From Streptomyces lydicus (GTDB taxonomy: Bacteria; Actinomycetota; Actinomycetes; Streptomycetales; Streptomycetaceae): DNA of 64,000 nucleotides. The notes under the pieces were generated by a model. That model did not search any database and was not told the DNA's origin. It was given only the letters and a program-made list of their open reading frames with translations. The stretch covers positions 4,092,001-4,156,000 of the forward strand of contig NZ_RDTE01000003.1 of NCBI RefSeq assembly GCF_004125265.1, given 5' to 3'. A program made the translations under genes and the position numbers. Shown here piece by piece: positions 8,611 through 16,726 of this stretch (position 1 is its first letter; each line of letters begins with the position of its first letter).

Positions 8611-9879
8611 CTACTGATCCAATTCAGATTCCACTCGTGCGGAGTGCAGGAGAAGTCCCTTCGCCTGCTCCGCGGTGATGGTCGAGTAAGCCGTGCTGAC
8701 TCGTGCTAGCCACGCCGCTTCACTGTCGGTGTCAACAAACGGCTTGCCCCTCAGGGGGGCGGCGGCCTGCGGATGGAATGGTGCGGCGTCAGCGGCTTGG
8801 AGTGCCGCCTTAATCCAATACGCCTCTGCGGCCGGCTCAGGGTCGGAGTGTGAGGCGGTAGCGTCTTCTGCGGCGAACATCAGGTTTCGTGGAGCGTAAT
8901 GGCGCAGCTTCTCGCAAGCATCGGCAATATCCTGAGTCCATCGGTCCAGGCGGACGTCGATGGGGACGCGTATGTGCATGAGTTCCGCGATGCGCCGTCC
9001 GGCTGGGTACAGGCTCGTCCCGGGAAAAGCCTCCACGAGGTCAAACCAGAGTGGATAAGTCCTGTAGAGAGTTCGCCATGACTTCCACCGAGCCACTGCC
9101 GCGCGGGTGGTGGGAATGCTCGCCCCTACGGCAACGAACAGGAAGAGCAGGTCCATCCATATCTGTGTGACATCCACAAGGAACTGAACTGTGGAGAGTC
9201 TCAGAGGGAAGGCCACCGCAACCCAGAGGATGGCAATACGGGCCACTGTATGGGCCAGCCCCATCCACATCGAAATCCCCATCAAACCCAGACCGACGCG
9301 CATGCTCGTGCTCTCGGCCTGCCGCCCTGCCCTCGTCCACTGGTAGCCGCAAACTGCGGTTGTGACAAGCGGGAAGAAGTAGAAGACGGTCATGTAGACC
9401 GCGACTCCCCATTCTCCAGCGTGATCGATGAGAAAATTTTCGCTTGGGGTTCTGCGGTCCACCACGGTGAAGAATAGGACCGTGAGGAGAGTGACGCCTA
9501 TCGCCCCTGCCTTATACGATGCACGGGCAATCCAGCGGGAGACCGCGACGTGCCGGGGTACGACTACCTCCGTGCTCTTCCCGTAGCTGGTGGCCACGTA
9601 CGTCAGAGCTGCCATGATCGCTGCGGTACTGGCAAAGTGCCTGAGTAGGGCGCTCAGGTCCACCACGGGAATGCGATCTAGGGCATCCATCGCCGCCGGC
9701 GTGTAGAGACACAGGGCTACGGCGAATCCCGCATAGCCGCCCCAGAGCGCCCTACGATGAGAGTCACCGTACCGAACTGCAGGGAATCGCCAGATGGCGA
9801 TAATGGTCATCACTGCTGCAGTGAGGTATTGAAAGTAATCGAACACGGGAACCAGTGGGTGTCCATTCGGGCTGCACAT
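8611..9879 (-). CDS. MAB_1171c-type multi-pass membrane protein
   Basis: About 422 aa. The start is uncertain: ATG 9942, ATG 9879 and GTG 9846 are all in frame and none has a strong ribosome site. Seven or so hydrophobic segments occupy roughly residues 5-260, followed by a soluble C-terminal domain of ~160 residues beginning RTLYRTYPLWFDLVEAFPGT. This matches the actinobacterial MAB_1171c putative-transporter family, which is usually encoded beside an ImmA/IrrE peptidase and an XRE regulator, as here. Whether it transports anything is not established. GC content and codon use are lower than in neighbours, suggesting separate acquisition. Confidence 0.75.
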   Translation of the reverse strand: MCSPNGHPLVPVFDYFQYLTAAVMTIIAIWRFPAVRYGDSHRRALWGGYAGFAVALCLYTPAAMDALDRIPVVDLSALLRHFASTAAIMAALTYVATSYGKSTEVVVPRHVAVSRWIARASYKAGAIGVTLLTVLFFTVVDRRTPSENFLIDHAGEWGVAVYMTVFYFFPLVTTAVCGYQWTRAGRQAESTSMRVGLGLMGISMWMGLAHTVARIAILWVAVAFPLRLSTVQFLVDVTQIWMDLLFLFVAVGASIPTTRAAVARWKSWRTLYRTYPLWFDLVEAFPGTSLYPAGRRIAELMHIRVPIDVRLDRWTQDIADACEKLRHYAPRNLMFAAEDATASHSDPEPAAEAYWIKAALQAADAAPFHPQAAAPLRGKPFVDTDSEAAWLARVSTAYSTITAEQAKGLLLHSARVESELDQ

Positions 9880-9996
9880 TTCGCCGAACCGCAAGATCGG
9901 TTGAGTGCAGACTTGATTGCCAGTAAGCGGGCCATGCGGCACGACGGAAGCCGAAAGGATGGAAATGTAACCTAGGCGCTCGTCAAGTGCTCGCGG

Positions 9997-10551
9997 CTAG
10001 ATCCGACGCCGCGGTGGAGCAACTGGGTGGGCAAGCGAATTCTCCAGGAGGCTCACCATGTCATCTCCTGTGATCGACTGACGGCGCGCCAATCGCTTTA
10101 TCAGCGAGGCCGAAAGCTCGGCTTGCTTTTCCTCGGGGCTGTCAAAATCGACGCGACCTTGGACCAGAGTCGACGGGAAACGTCGAAGGACTTCCTGGCG
10201 AATCCGTTCAGGGACGTACCGCTCGATCTCAGCAGCCGTCAAGGAGGTCCCGTGATCCAGCCATTCGTGCGCAAGCTCATGGAGAATGATGTGCTCGGTT
10301 TGATTTCGACTTGAACGGCGCCGATAGAGAATGATCGTGAACTCCGGTGCTTTGACCCGAAGACCGCAAGCAGTGCCCAGCCCTCCGTCGTGGTCATCCA
10401 GCGGAACTAGCCGAATCTGGCGCCCCAACACCTCTTCCATATTCCGCACCAGAGCCTCGACGCTAAAAGGGGCGGGGATAGGGAGGCCGACGAGTAGTTT
10501 CTCGCATTCCTTCACGAAGGCGCGCCGTGAAGGGTCTCGACGCCAACGCAT
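9997..10551 (-). CDS. ImmA/IrrE-family metallo-endopeptidase
   Basis: 184 aa, ATG start. The zinc-peptidase signature HELAHEWLDH sits at about residues 91-100, within an ImmA/IrrE fold. Family members cleave XRE-type repressors (ImmA of ICEBs1, IrrE/DdrO) to switch on elements or stress genes. The obvious candidate target here is the two-HTH XRE protein at 6526. It is probably co-transcribed with the downstream membrane protein (55-118 bp gap depending on its start). Alternatively the pair is a toxin-antitoxin-like unit. Confidence 0.85.
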   Translation of the reverse strand: MRWRRDPSRRAFVKECEKLLVGLPIPAPFSVEALVRNMEEVLGRQIRLVPLDDHDGGLGTACGLRVKAPEFTIILYRRRSSRNQTEHIILHELAHEWLDHGTSLTAAEIERYVPERIRQEVLRRFPSTLVQGRVDFDSPEEKQAELSASLIKRLARRQSITGDDMVSLLENSLAHPVAPPRRRI

Positions 10552-10679
10552 AGTCGCTCCCTAGAATTTCCACTGAGGTTCGCCGCCAGCTCCGTCCCGA
10601 TACTCGTACGCGAGGCGCTGGTAGCCAGGAGCTTGCACTAGAGGTACACGGCGGTTAGCCACCCTACAAGGAGGAAATC

Positions 10680-10775
10680 ATGATCCACATGGGAGGGTCA
10701 TGTAGCGAAGTTCACCCAAGTGTGCTCGACCACAATTGGATGCCAAGATCGAAATTGCGCGACGGACTTAATTGA
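10680..10775 (+). CDS. Candidate 31-aa peptide with strong ribosome site
   Basis: A perfect AAGGAGG sits four bases before an ATG that opens a 31-codon frame (starts MIHMGGSC, ends KLRDGLN). Eight bases after the stop is a hairpin, TGCCCC...GGGGCA (10784-10802). A ribosome site, short frame and terminator together look like a deliberate small gene. It resembles no known peptide family. It faces the methyltransferase end of the 11-19 kb operon. It could also be a leader or chance frame. Confidence 0.35.
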   Translation: MIHMGGSCSEVHPSVLDHNWMPRSKLRDGLN

Positions 10776-10783
10776 TCTTCGAA

Positions 10784-10802
10784 TGCCCCTGAGGTCGGGG
10801 CA
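10784..10802 (+). terminator. Hairpin after small peptide frame
   Basis: Six-base-pair G+C stem TGCCCC/GGGGCA with a 7-nt loop, immediately followed by ACCTG-TCTTGT-CAGGT, a second small inverted repeat. It is also the likely 3' end signal for the leftward methyltransferase operon. No other gene is seen in 10552-11000. Confidence 0.35.
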
Positions 10803-11000
10803 CCTGTCTTGTCAGGTCCATTTCGGTTGCTGCGGGGCGGGGAGCCTACAGAGGCGCGGAAGGGAGAGGGCCTTAACGGACCCCACCTTCGTTGTTCAGT
10901 CCCCGCACCCGAGCGCGCTATCTGTGATCCGGAGCGCTGTCCGAACCCGAACGAACTGGGTTTCGGCCGGAGTCCCACTCGCCGAGGCAGCAGGCACCCC

Positions 11001-11813
11001 TCACGGCCGGGCGGCGATGATGGCCTCCGTGCGGATCACCTCGTCGAACTGTCCGGACGGGGCGAAGGCGAGCAATGCTGCGCGCAGGTCCTGCTCGAAG
11101 GCGTTCTTCTTCCCACCGAGCTGGGCCGGGCTGGAGTAGGAGAGGCTGAAGGTCCAGCCGATGACGTCGTCCACGGTGCGGGTCAAGGTGTGGTCCCAGC
11201 GCGCGGTGTCGACCTGGGAGAACGGGGAGCGGGCGAGGACGTCCTGGTGGCGATCCTTGGGGTGGGAATAGGTGCCAGAGCCGGCGCGGCGCTCGGGGCC
11301 GAGGTAGCGGGTGCGGACCAGGTCGACGACCTGCCGCCAGGGGGCGGGGTCGAGGTCGCCGGGGGCGCCGCCGGAGGCGAGGACGATTGCTCCGCCCGGC
11401 TTGATGAGCTGGTCGAGGTGCTGAGCTACCCGGTCGCGGTCCATCCAGTGGTACGCCGCGCCCATGACGGTGAGCAGCACGGGCCCGACGTCCATGGCTG
11501 GGAGGTTGGTGGAGTCGCCCTCGTGCCAGTCGATGTTGGTGATGTTGTGCTCGGCGGCCAGGCGTCGGCCTTCTTCGAGCATGCCCTTCTCGGGGTCGAC
11601 GGCGATGACCTCGCCGACAAGTGGGGCGAGGTCGAGGGCGATGATGCCGGGGCCGGCGCCGAGGTCGAGGACACGCTGGGTGCCGTCCAGGCTGAAGCGG
11701 TCGGCAAGCAGGGTGTAGAACTCCGGCGCGTAACGGGGCCGGAAGCGCGCGTAGTACGGCGCGGTGGACGCGAACAGCTCTTCGGGCGTGTACGAGGGGT
11801 TGGAGGAGGTCAT
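11001..11813 (-). CDS. Class I SAM-dependent methyltransferase
   Basis: 270 aa from the ATG at 11813. Motif I is LDLGAGPGIIAL (about residues 46-57), followed by acidic AVDPE and a motif-II region LLTVMGAAYHW. This is the layout of UbiE/trans-aconitate-type small-molecule methyltransferases. The C-terminal part (DDVIGWTFSLSYSSPAQLG) resembles that of trans-aconitate methyltransferase-like proteins. It is the last gene of the minus-strand operon, 44 bp after the dioxygenase. Probably it O- or C-methylates the pathway product; the substrate is unknown. Confidence 0.85.
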   Translation of the reverse strand: MTSSNPSYTPEELFASTAPYYARFRPRYAPEFYTLLADRFSLDGTQRVLDLGAGPGIIALDLAPLVGEVIAVDPEKGMLEEGRRLAAEHNITNIDWHEGDSTNLPAMDVGPVLLTVMGAAYHWMDRDRVAQHLDQLIKPGGAIVLASGGAPGDLDPAPWRQVVDLVRTRYLGPERRAGSGTYSHPKDRHQDVLARSPFSQVDTARWDHTLTRTVDDVIGWTFSLSYSSPAQLGGKKNAFEQDLRAALLAFAPSGQFDEVIRTEAIIAARP

Positions 11814-11857
11814 CGGACCAGTCTTTCGCGGGGTGTGGTCAGGGGGCAGGTGGTCGG

Positions 11858-12706
11858 TCAACGAGCGGAGGCGGCATTCAGGTGCTCCCACCAGGCGGTC
11901 AGGGGGCGGGCACCAGAGCCTTCGCGGGCGACGGAGCCATCGGGGTGGCGGTCACGGGCGCCGAGGAGCTGCCGTTCAACGTGATCAAGGCCCGGCCTGT
12001 CGAGAAGGCCAGGGGCGGGGTCGTCGACCGCGTTGAGCCACCGGAAGCCGTACTGCATCATCACGGCCAGCCGGGTGCGGCCGGAGCGGTTGAGGCCGCC
12101 GGCGTGCCAGGTGCGGTTCTCGAAGAGGACCACGTCGTGGGGGCCAATGTCCGGGGTGATCGCGCCGGGCGGGTCGATGTCTCCCTGGGGGACGGTGACG
12201 AGGCCGGTGCGAGTGTGGCTGCCGGGCACGAACATGGTGAGCCCGGCGTCCGGGCCCGGGTCGGTGAGGACGTACGCCACCTTGATCGCCAGACGAGGCG
12301 TCTGCTCAATGCCGAGGTCGGCCGCAGTGGAGGACATGTCGCGGTGCCAGCCATGCCTGGCCGGGACGCGGATGGTGCGCTCCTCGTCGGGGAGCGACGG
12401 CATGGCAATCAGGTTGCTCGACAGCAGGTAGAGGTTGGGGCTGAGCAGGCCGACGAGCGTGGGCAGCACGGCCGGGTTGGCGAGGAGCGGCAGGAAGGCG
12501 TCGTCGAGGGCAACGGCGCCACGGAAGCCATCCTTGCCGTCGACCGAGCGGTCCCGGCCCGCGGTCCGGTCGGTGGCCAGGAGCCGTACGGCGGCCTCGG
12601 CCGCGCGGTCGCGGACTTCAGGGGCAAGGGCATCGCGCAGGATGAGCAGGCCGTCGCGGTCGAAGGCGGCCAACTGCTCCGGGTCGGGTGCGGACGGGAT
12701 GGTCAT
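11858..12706 (-). CDS. Phytanoyl-CoA dioxygenase (PhyH)-like Fe(II)/2-oxoglutarate enzyme
   Basis: 282 aa; the ATG overlaps the phosphoketolase-like stop (ATGA). Metal ligands are visible as the HxD pair in GWHRDMSS and the distal His in RTWHAGG, with the 2-oxoglutarate-binding Arg in GRTRLAV. The jelly-roll core spans residues ~15-240. PhyH-type enzymes in small-molecule clusters hydroxylate or halogenate unactivated carbons; an Asp in HxD indicates hydroxylase rather than halogenase chemistry. It acts late in the operon order, beside the methyltransferase. Confidence 0.85.
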   Translation of the reverse strand: MTIPSAPDPEQLAAFDRDGLLILRDALAPEVRDRAAEAAVRLLATDRTAGRDRSVDGKDGFRGAVALDDAFLPLLANPAVLPTLVGLLSPNLYLLSSNLIAMPSLPDEERTIRVPARHGWHRDMSSTAADLGIEQTPRLAIKVAYVLTDPGPDAGLTMFVPGSHTRTGLVTVPQGDIDPPGAITPDIGPHDVVLFENRTWHAGGLNRSGRTRLAVMMQYGFRWLNAVDDPAPGLLDRPGLDHVERQLLGARDRHPDGSVAREGSGARPLTAWWEHLNAASAR

Positions 12707-14856
12707 CGCGACTCCTTGAGCATTGACAGCGCCTGGTCTGTCAGCGCGGCGGCGGACATGCCGCAGTGCTCCAGCAGGTCGGCAGACGGCAGCGGGCGCC
12801 CGGGATCGCGGTAGCCGACTACGTGGAAGAAGCGGGCAGCTTCGCCCCGGGCTGCGAGCAAGGCCCGTACGGCCGGGGCTTGCGTGACGGTGGCCAGCAG
12901 CACGGGAACGCCATTCGGGAACATGCGGTCGAAGGCGCCATCGGGCAGCGCGGCGGGCCAGATACCCGGAGCACCGAGGGCGGTTAGGTCGTTGACGTGC
13001 ACGTAGCGGATGCGCGCGCCCGGATGGACGTCCGCGAGTTGGCTAGCGGCGGCGGACAGCTCTCGGGCCGCGACGTCCCCGGCAGAGGCGAGGACGATCT
13101 CCGGGTTATCGGATCCGGCAGTGCTCAGGTGGGGCCAGATCGCGGCGCCGTTGGTCAGCTCCTCGCGGAGGGTGTCCGGCGGGAACGTGAGCGTGTGGTG
13201 CTTGTCGGCGATCAGGAAGTTCGCCTGGCCTCGGCCTGCGAGCATGACCACGAGGACGGTGGCCGCGCGGGTGGCGTCCGCCGGGGTGTAGATATGCACG
13301 GTGGGGTTCTGCGTCTCCAGCATCGCGGAGACGAGTCCGGGGTTCTGATGGGTGTAGGTGTTGCGCCATCCCAGCGAGGTGATCAAGTAGTTGATGTTCG
13401 GCATCCCGCCGACCCCGGTCGCGGTACGCGCGCTGCGGTGCTTGAGGTGCTGGACGAGCAGGCTGGTGTTGACCGCAGCGAACGCCTCGTAGGTGCAAAG
13501 CAGCGCGTCCCGGCCGGTCTCGGTGTAGCCCTGCAGCCAGGCGTGGCAGATCTCTTCGTTGAGGATCTCGCTCGCCCACGGTGGCATCCCGCCGCCTTCG
13601 GCCAGGCTTAGCCGGTTGGAGGCGGCCTCGTCCGGGCTGAACAACCTGAAGGCGCCGCCGGCGGCGCGCTCGCGGATCACGGCGCTGACCAGCGGCCACG
13701 CCTCGGCTCCCCGAACTGCGAGCGGCGCCACCGGCGGCGCCGGGCTGGGACGGGGTGCCGGGTGCGGTAGAGCCTGCCGCACGAGTTCACAAGGCTGCCC
13801 ATGCTCGGTGAACAGCTCGACCGGCTCGTACGAGGCCAGCCACGCGACCAGGGCGTCGAACTCCTCCGGAGTGCGGCGCGGGTCGGCCAACGGGGTCTTG
13901 TGGACGGCCGGGGTCCCGGCGATCCGGCGGCCGGCGACCTGCTCGGGGCCGGTCGCGCCCTTGGGCATGGTCAGGACGAGTACCGGTTGCGGGCGGAGGT
14001 CCCCGAGTGGCCGCAACCGCGCGAATACCTCGCTCAGGACCTGCCGGAAGTCGGCCGCGTCGGAGCCGTCGTGGAGGAACGGCTCGTATCCCAGGCCGGT
14101 GAAGTACGCGCGCAGCTCGTCCTCGTCGAGTCCGGCCAGCAGCGAGGGGCCGCCCATCCGCAGGCCGTTGGCCAGCACAACGGGTAGCACCGCGCCGTGC
14201 AGTCCGGACCCGAACAGTGCGCGCCGGGCCGTCCACGCGGCCGAGGCGGCGCCGGTTTCCAGCTCCCCGTCGCCGAGCAACGTGACCGCCAAACGGCGCG
14301 GGGCGTCCAGGACCATGCCCTGGGCGACGGCGAGCGCCGGCCCGAGCTGGCCGCCGGTGTATCGCACGCCGGGGATGAGCGGCGTGATCTCGCCGCCGTA
14401 GGCTCGAGTGTGGGGGAAGCCCGCGGCGAGCGCGTGTATGTCGGCGGCGGACCATCCGGGGCCGTTTCCGGTCAGGGTGAGGTTCTTGGTCAGGTAAGCG
14501 TGGGCGAGCGCGGAGGGCCCGGCGTGCCCCGCGCCGTGGACAACCAGGACCTCACTGCCCGGGGGCCGCCACGCGGTAAGCGGCCCGAGGTGCGCGAGCA
14601 TCCAGTTCACTGGGGGGCAGACCCCCCAGTGGCCGCTCGGCGCCTCCTTCACGTCCTCCGTCCGCAACGGCCGGACGGGCAGCACATTGTCGTTCAGGTA
14701 CAGCTCCGCTGTACACAGGTAGTTCAAAGCCCGCCACGCGGCCGAGACAGCCGCCTCCGGTACCCGGGCCACGGCATGTTCAAGTGCCTGGCCCCAGTCG
14801 GGGAAATCCTCCGTGCCCGTGGCAGCCAGCCCGGGGAGCAGGGCGGTGTCCGTCAT
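12703..14856 (-). CDS. Phosphoketolase-like thiamine-diphosphate enzyme
   Basis: 717 aa; ATG overlaps the GGDEF-like stop. It is clearly of the XFP family: RALNYLCTAELYLNDN and GHWGVCPPVNWMLAHL near the N-terminus, a TPP-binding GDGELETG, and later FSPDEAASNRLS, HAWLQGYTETGR, NYLITSLGWR and ADKHHTLTF. Known phosphoketolases split xylulose-5-P or fructose-6-P to acetyl-P. This one is ~80-100 residues shorter than usual, and the conserved RQDHNGFSHQDPG block is contracted to RNTYTHQNPG, so substrate specificity has probably shifted. It is the only TPP enzyme in the operon and may supply or cleave a C2 or sugar unit. Confidence 0.85.
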   Translation of the reverse strand: MTDTALLPGLAATGTEDFPDWGQALEHAVARVPEAAVSAAWRALNYLCTAELYLNDNVLPVRPLRTEDVKEAPSGHWGVCPPVNWMLAHLGPLTAWRPPGSEVLVVHGAGHAGPSALAHAYLTKNLTLTGNGPGWSAADIHALAAGFPHTRAYGGEITPLIPGVRYTGGQLGPALAVAQGMVLDAPRRLAVTLLGDGELETGAASAAWTARRALFGSGLHGAVLPVVLANGLRMGGPSLLAGLDEDELRAYFTGLGYEPFLHDGSDAADFRQVLSEVFARLRPLGDLRPQPVLVLTMPKGATGPEQVAGRRIAGTPAVHKTPLADPRRTPEEFDALVAWLASYEPVELFTEHGQPCELVRQALPHPAPRPSPAPPVAPLAVRGAEAWPLVSAVIRERAAGGAFRLFSPDEAASNRLSLAEGGGMPPWASEILNEEICHAWLQGYTETGRDALLCTYEAFAAVNTSLLVQHLKHRSARTATGVGGMPNINYLITSLGWRNTYTHQNPGLVSAMLETQNPTVHIYTPADATRAATVLVVMLAGRGQANFLIADKHHTLTFPPDTLREELTNGAAIWPHLSTAGSDNPEIVLASAGDVAARELSAAASQLADVHPGARIRYVHVNDLTALGAPGIWPAALPDGAFDRMFPNGVPVLLATVTQAPAVRALLAARGEAARFFHVVGYRDPGRPLPSADLLEHCGMSAAALTDQALSMLKESR

Positions 14857-16016
14857 CTCGCCGTCCCCTTCTGTGCGGCGACCGCGTCCACGGCGGCGGT
14901 GATCCGCCCAGTCCGGATCTCCGGGGTGCCAGCCTCTGTGACCAGGTGGAGGATCTGCGCCTGCTCGTGGGCTGGTAGCGCCGTCCAGTCCAGTCCGGCC
15001 CGCTCCAGGGCGGCGGCCAGGTCCTCGGGCACACTGCGAGGGGTTCGATCCCTCACGCCCTGGACAGTCAGCGGCACGCCGGTCACTCCGTCGGCGACCG
15101 CCACGTACGGCACCGCGGCCTGACGACGCAGCGCGTAGGCAACGACGGTCTTGGCGCTGCCTGTGGGGAAGCCGATGCGAAGCCGGGTGCCTCGTTGGCC
15201 GACCGGTCCGCGGCAGGGCAGCAGCAAGAAGTCCCGGCCGCCGATCCGCTCCGGTCGAGCCACCACGTGCACGATGTCGGAGGCGGTGGGCAGTGGGAGC
15301 AGGACAAGCGGTTCCGGCCCCGCCGGGTCGGAGGCGGTTGGCTGGAGGGGTCTGGTAACGGCAATGATGCCGCCCTCGCCGCCGCCGGCGCGCCTCGCTG
15401 CCTTGTGCATGAACAGGGCGCGGTCGACGGTCGCAAGCAAGGTATCGGTGAAGGCGTGCCTCCAGCCCCGCTCCCGCTCGGCGGGCAGGTCGTCGGCGGT
15501 GACGAACATCAGGGCGAAGGAGACCGTCACTGGCAGGGCGGAGCCGAGCCGGTCACGCAGGCCCCCGAGGGCTCGGTGGAAACGACCAACGTCGTCCACG
15601 ACTGCAGCGATGATCACCTCGTCGCCACCGAAGGTCGCCGCGCAGCCGGAGTCGAAGGGCTGCTCGCGGAACCACGCGCGGGTCGTGGCCCCCACGGTCG
15701 CCATGACCTCGTTGCCCGCCAGGTGCCCGTAGGAGGCCGGGTTGGTGGAGTTCGTCCGCTCCACGTGGTTCTTCAGCCCGTCCACGTCACCAATGGACAG
15801 CGCCACCAGCCTCCCCTCGGAAAGCGCGGTGACCAGACAGCGCGGGATGTGGCTGTGGAAGTCGGGGAAGGCCACTAACCCGGTGACCGCGTCCTCGCGG
15901 CTGCCCTCACACCAGGTACGCAGCGGCATCTGGCTGGGGTCGAACAGCGGTACCGACGACGTGAGCTGGGCGCGGGCGGGGGATGTTGCCGGGCGAGATG
16001 TACGGGACGGCTCCAT
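14853..16016 (-). CDS. Cytosolic GGDEF-like nucleotide-cyclase-domain protein
   Basis: 387 aa; ATG overlaps the HAD stop. Residues ~60-215 look like a GGDEF domain: SIGDVDGLKNHVERTN (the metal/nucleotide-binding D-x-D-x-L-K), then the signature FGGDEVIIAAV, and a later LFMHKAARRAGG like the Y-x-A-K-x-x-G-x-N region. The last residue of GGDEF is Val here. There are no membrane segments or sensory domains. The C-terminal ~180 residues form an unrecognised domain with a GFPTGSAKT loop. Its placement between HAD and phosphoketolase genes suggests a signalling or repurposed catalytic role inside this pathway. Unusual; see findings. Confidence 0.65.
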   Translation of the reverse strand: MEPSRTSRPATSPARAQLTSSVPLFDPSQMPLRTWCEGSREDAVTGLVAFPDFHSHIPRCLVTALSEGRLVALSIGDVDGLKNHVERTNSTNPASYGHLAGNEVMATVGATTRAWFREQPFDSGCAATFGGDEVIIAAVVDDVGRFHRALGGLRDRLGSALPVTVSFALMFVTADDLPAERERGWRHAFTDTLLATVDRALFMHKAARRAGGGEGGIIAVTRPLQPTASDPAGPEPLVLLPLPTASDIVHVVARPERIGGRDFLLLPCRGPVGQRGTRLRIGFPTGSAKTVVAYALRRQAAVPYVAVADGVTGVPLTVQGVRDRTPRSVPEDLAAALERAGLDWTALPAHEQAQILHLVTEAGTPEIRTGRITAAVDAVAAQKGTAR

Positions 16017-16726
16017 CAGCCGGCCACCTCCGATGTGATCGTCCTCGCCGCCGCCCGGGTGGGCAGCAGCAGTGGGAAGGTGTTGAGGGAGTGCAAGCGC
16101 AGCGTGGTCGTGGCCGCCATCAGCGGCGCTGTCGTGTGGTGCCGGTCCACCCAGGCCGTGTGCCAGCCAGCCGCTGCGGCCCCGCGCACGTCCGCGCCAA
16201 CCGAGTCGCCGACATGCAGCAGTTCCTCGGGCCGCATCCCGCTGGCCTGCTCGACAGCGGCGAACGCCTCCGGCTCCGGCTTGATCGCTCCGGTGCGGGC
16301 CGAGTAGAAGACGCCATCCAGCAGCTCGCGGAAGACGGCGGGTTCCTGATCGGGCACCGAGGAGCCAAGCGCGTTGGTCATGGCGTACAGGGCGAAGCCT
16401 CGCACCCGCAGGGTGGCCAGCATGTCTGGCACGTCCGGGTACAACTGCGGGTGCTCGGCCCGTCTCCGAGCCCGCTCCAACACCTCGGTAAGCGGGGCGG
16501 CCAGCTCGGGTCGGCTGAAGCTGGCCGCGAGATCGTGAGCCAAGCCCTGAGGGGTGACCAGACATCTCTTGGCGCCCTTGCCCATCAGGGCGCGGGCCTC
16601 CTCCAAGGAGATGCCCAGGACCTCGGCGACCTGGCCGGTCGTCGCCACCACTTCCGGGCGCACCAGCGTGCCGCCCATGTCGAAGCAGACCGCCCGCACC
16701 CCGGACCACATCGCCCGGCCGCTCAC
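16016..16726 (-). CDS. HAD-superfamily phosphatase-like hydrolase
   Basis: 236 aa from the GTG at 16726, which overlaps the enolase-type stop as GTGA and has GGGAG nine bases upstream; an internal ATG at 16711 is a weaker alternative. Motif I is CFDMGGTL (the second Asp replaced by Gly), motif II is MTNALG, the motif III Lys is in AIKPEPEAF and motif IV is HVGDSVGADVRG. This resembles the group of HADs acting on small phosphoesters. In the operon it would dephosphorylate a sugar-phosphate-like intermediate, which is inference. Confidence 0.8.
   Translation of the reverse strand: MSGRAMWSGVRAVCFDMGGTLVRPEVVATTGQVAEVLGISLEEARALMGKGAKRCLVTPQGLAHDLAASFSRPELAAPLTEVLERARRRAEHPQLYPDVPDMLATLRVRGFALYAMTNALGSSVPDQEPAVFRELLDGVFYSARTGAIKPEPEAFAAVEQASGMRPEELLHVGDSVGADVRGAAAAGWHTAWVDRHHTTAPLMAATTTLRLHSLNTFPLLLPTRAAARTITSEVAG

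Noticed and set aside
10712..10978. 88-codon minus-strand frame
   Set aside because: No ribosome site, low-complexity composition, and it overlaps the small peptide frame and hairpin.
11882..12814. 310-codon plus-strand frame
   Set aside because: Opposite the PhyH-like gene, which has all three metal ligands; the plus frame is Gly/Val-rich noise.
14853..16016. Minimal CRISPR polymerase (mCpol) anti-phage protein
   Set aside because: The motif is GGDEV rather than GGDD, and no defence effector is adjacent; a GGDEF-like reading fits better.
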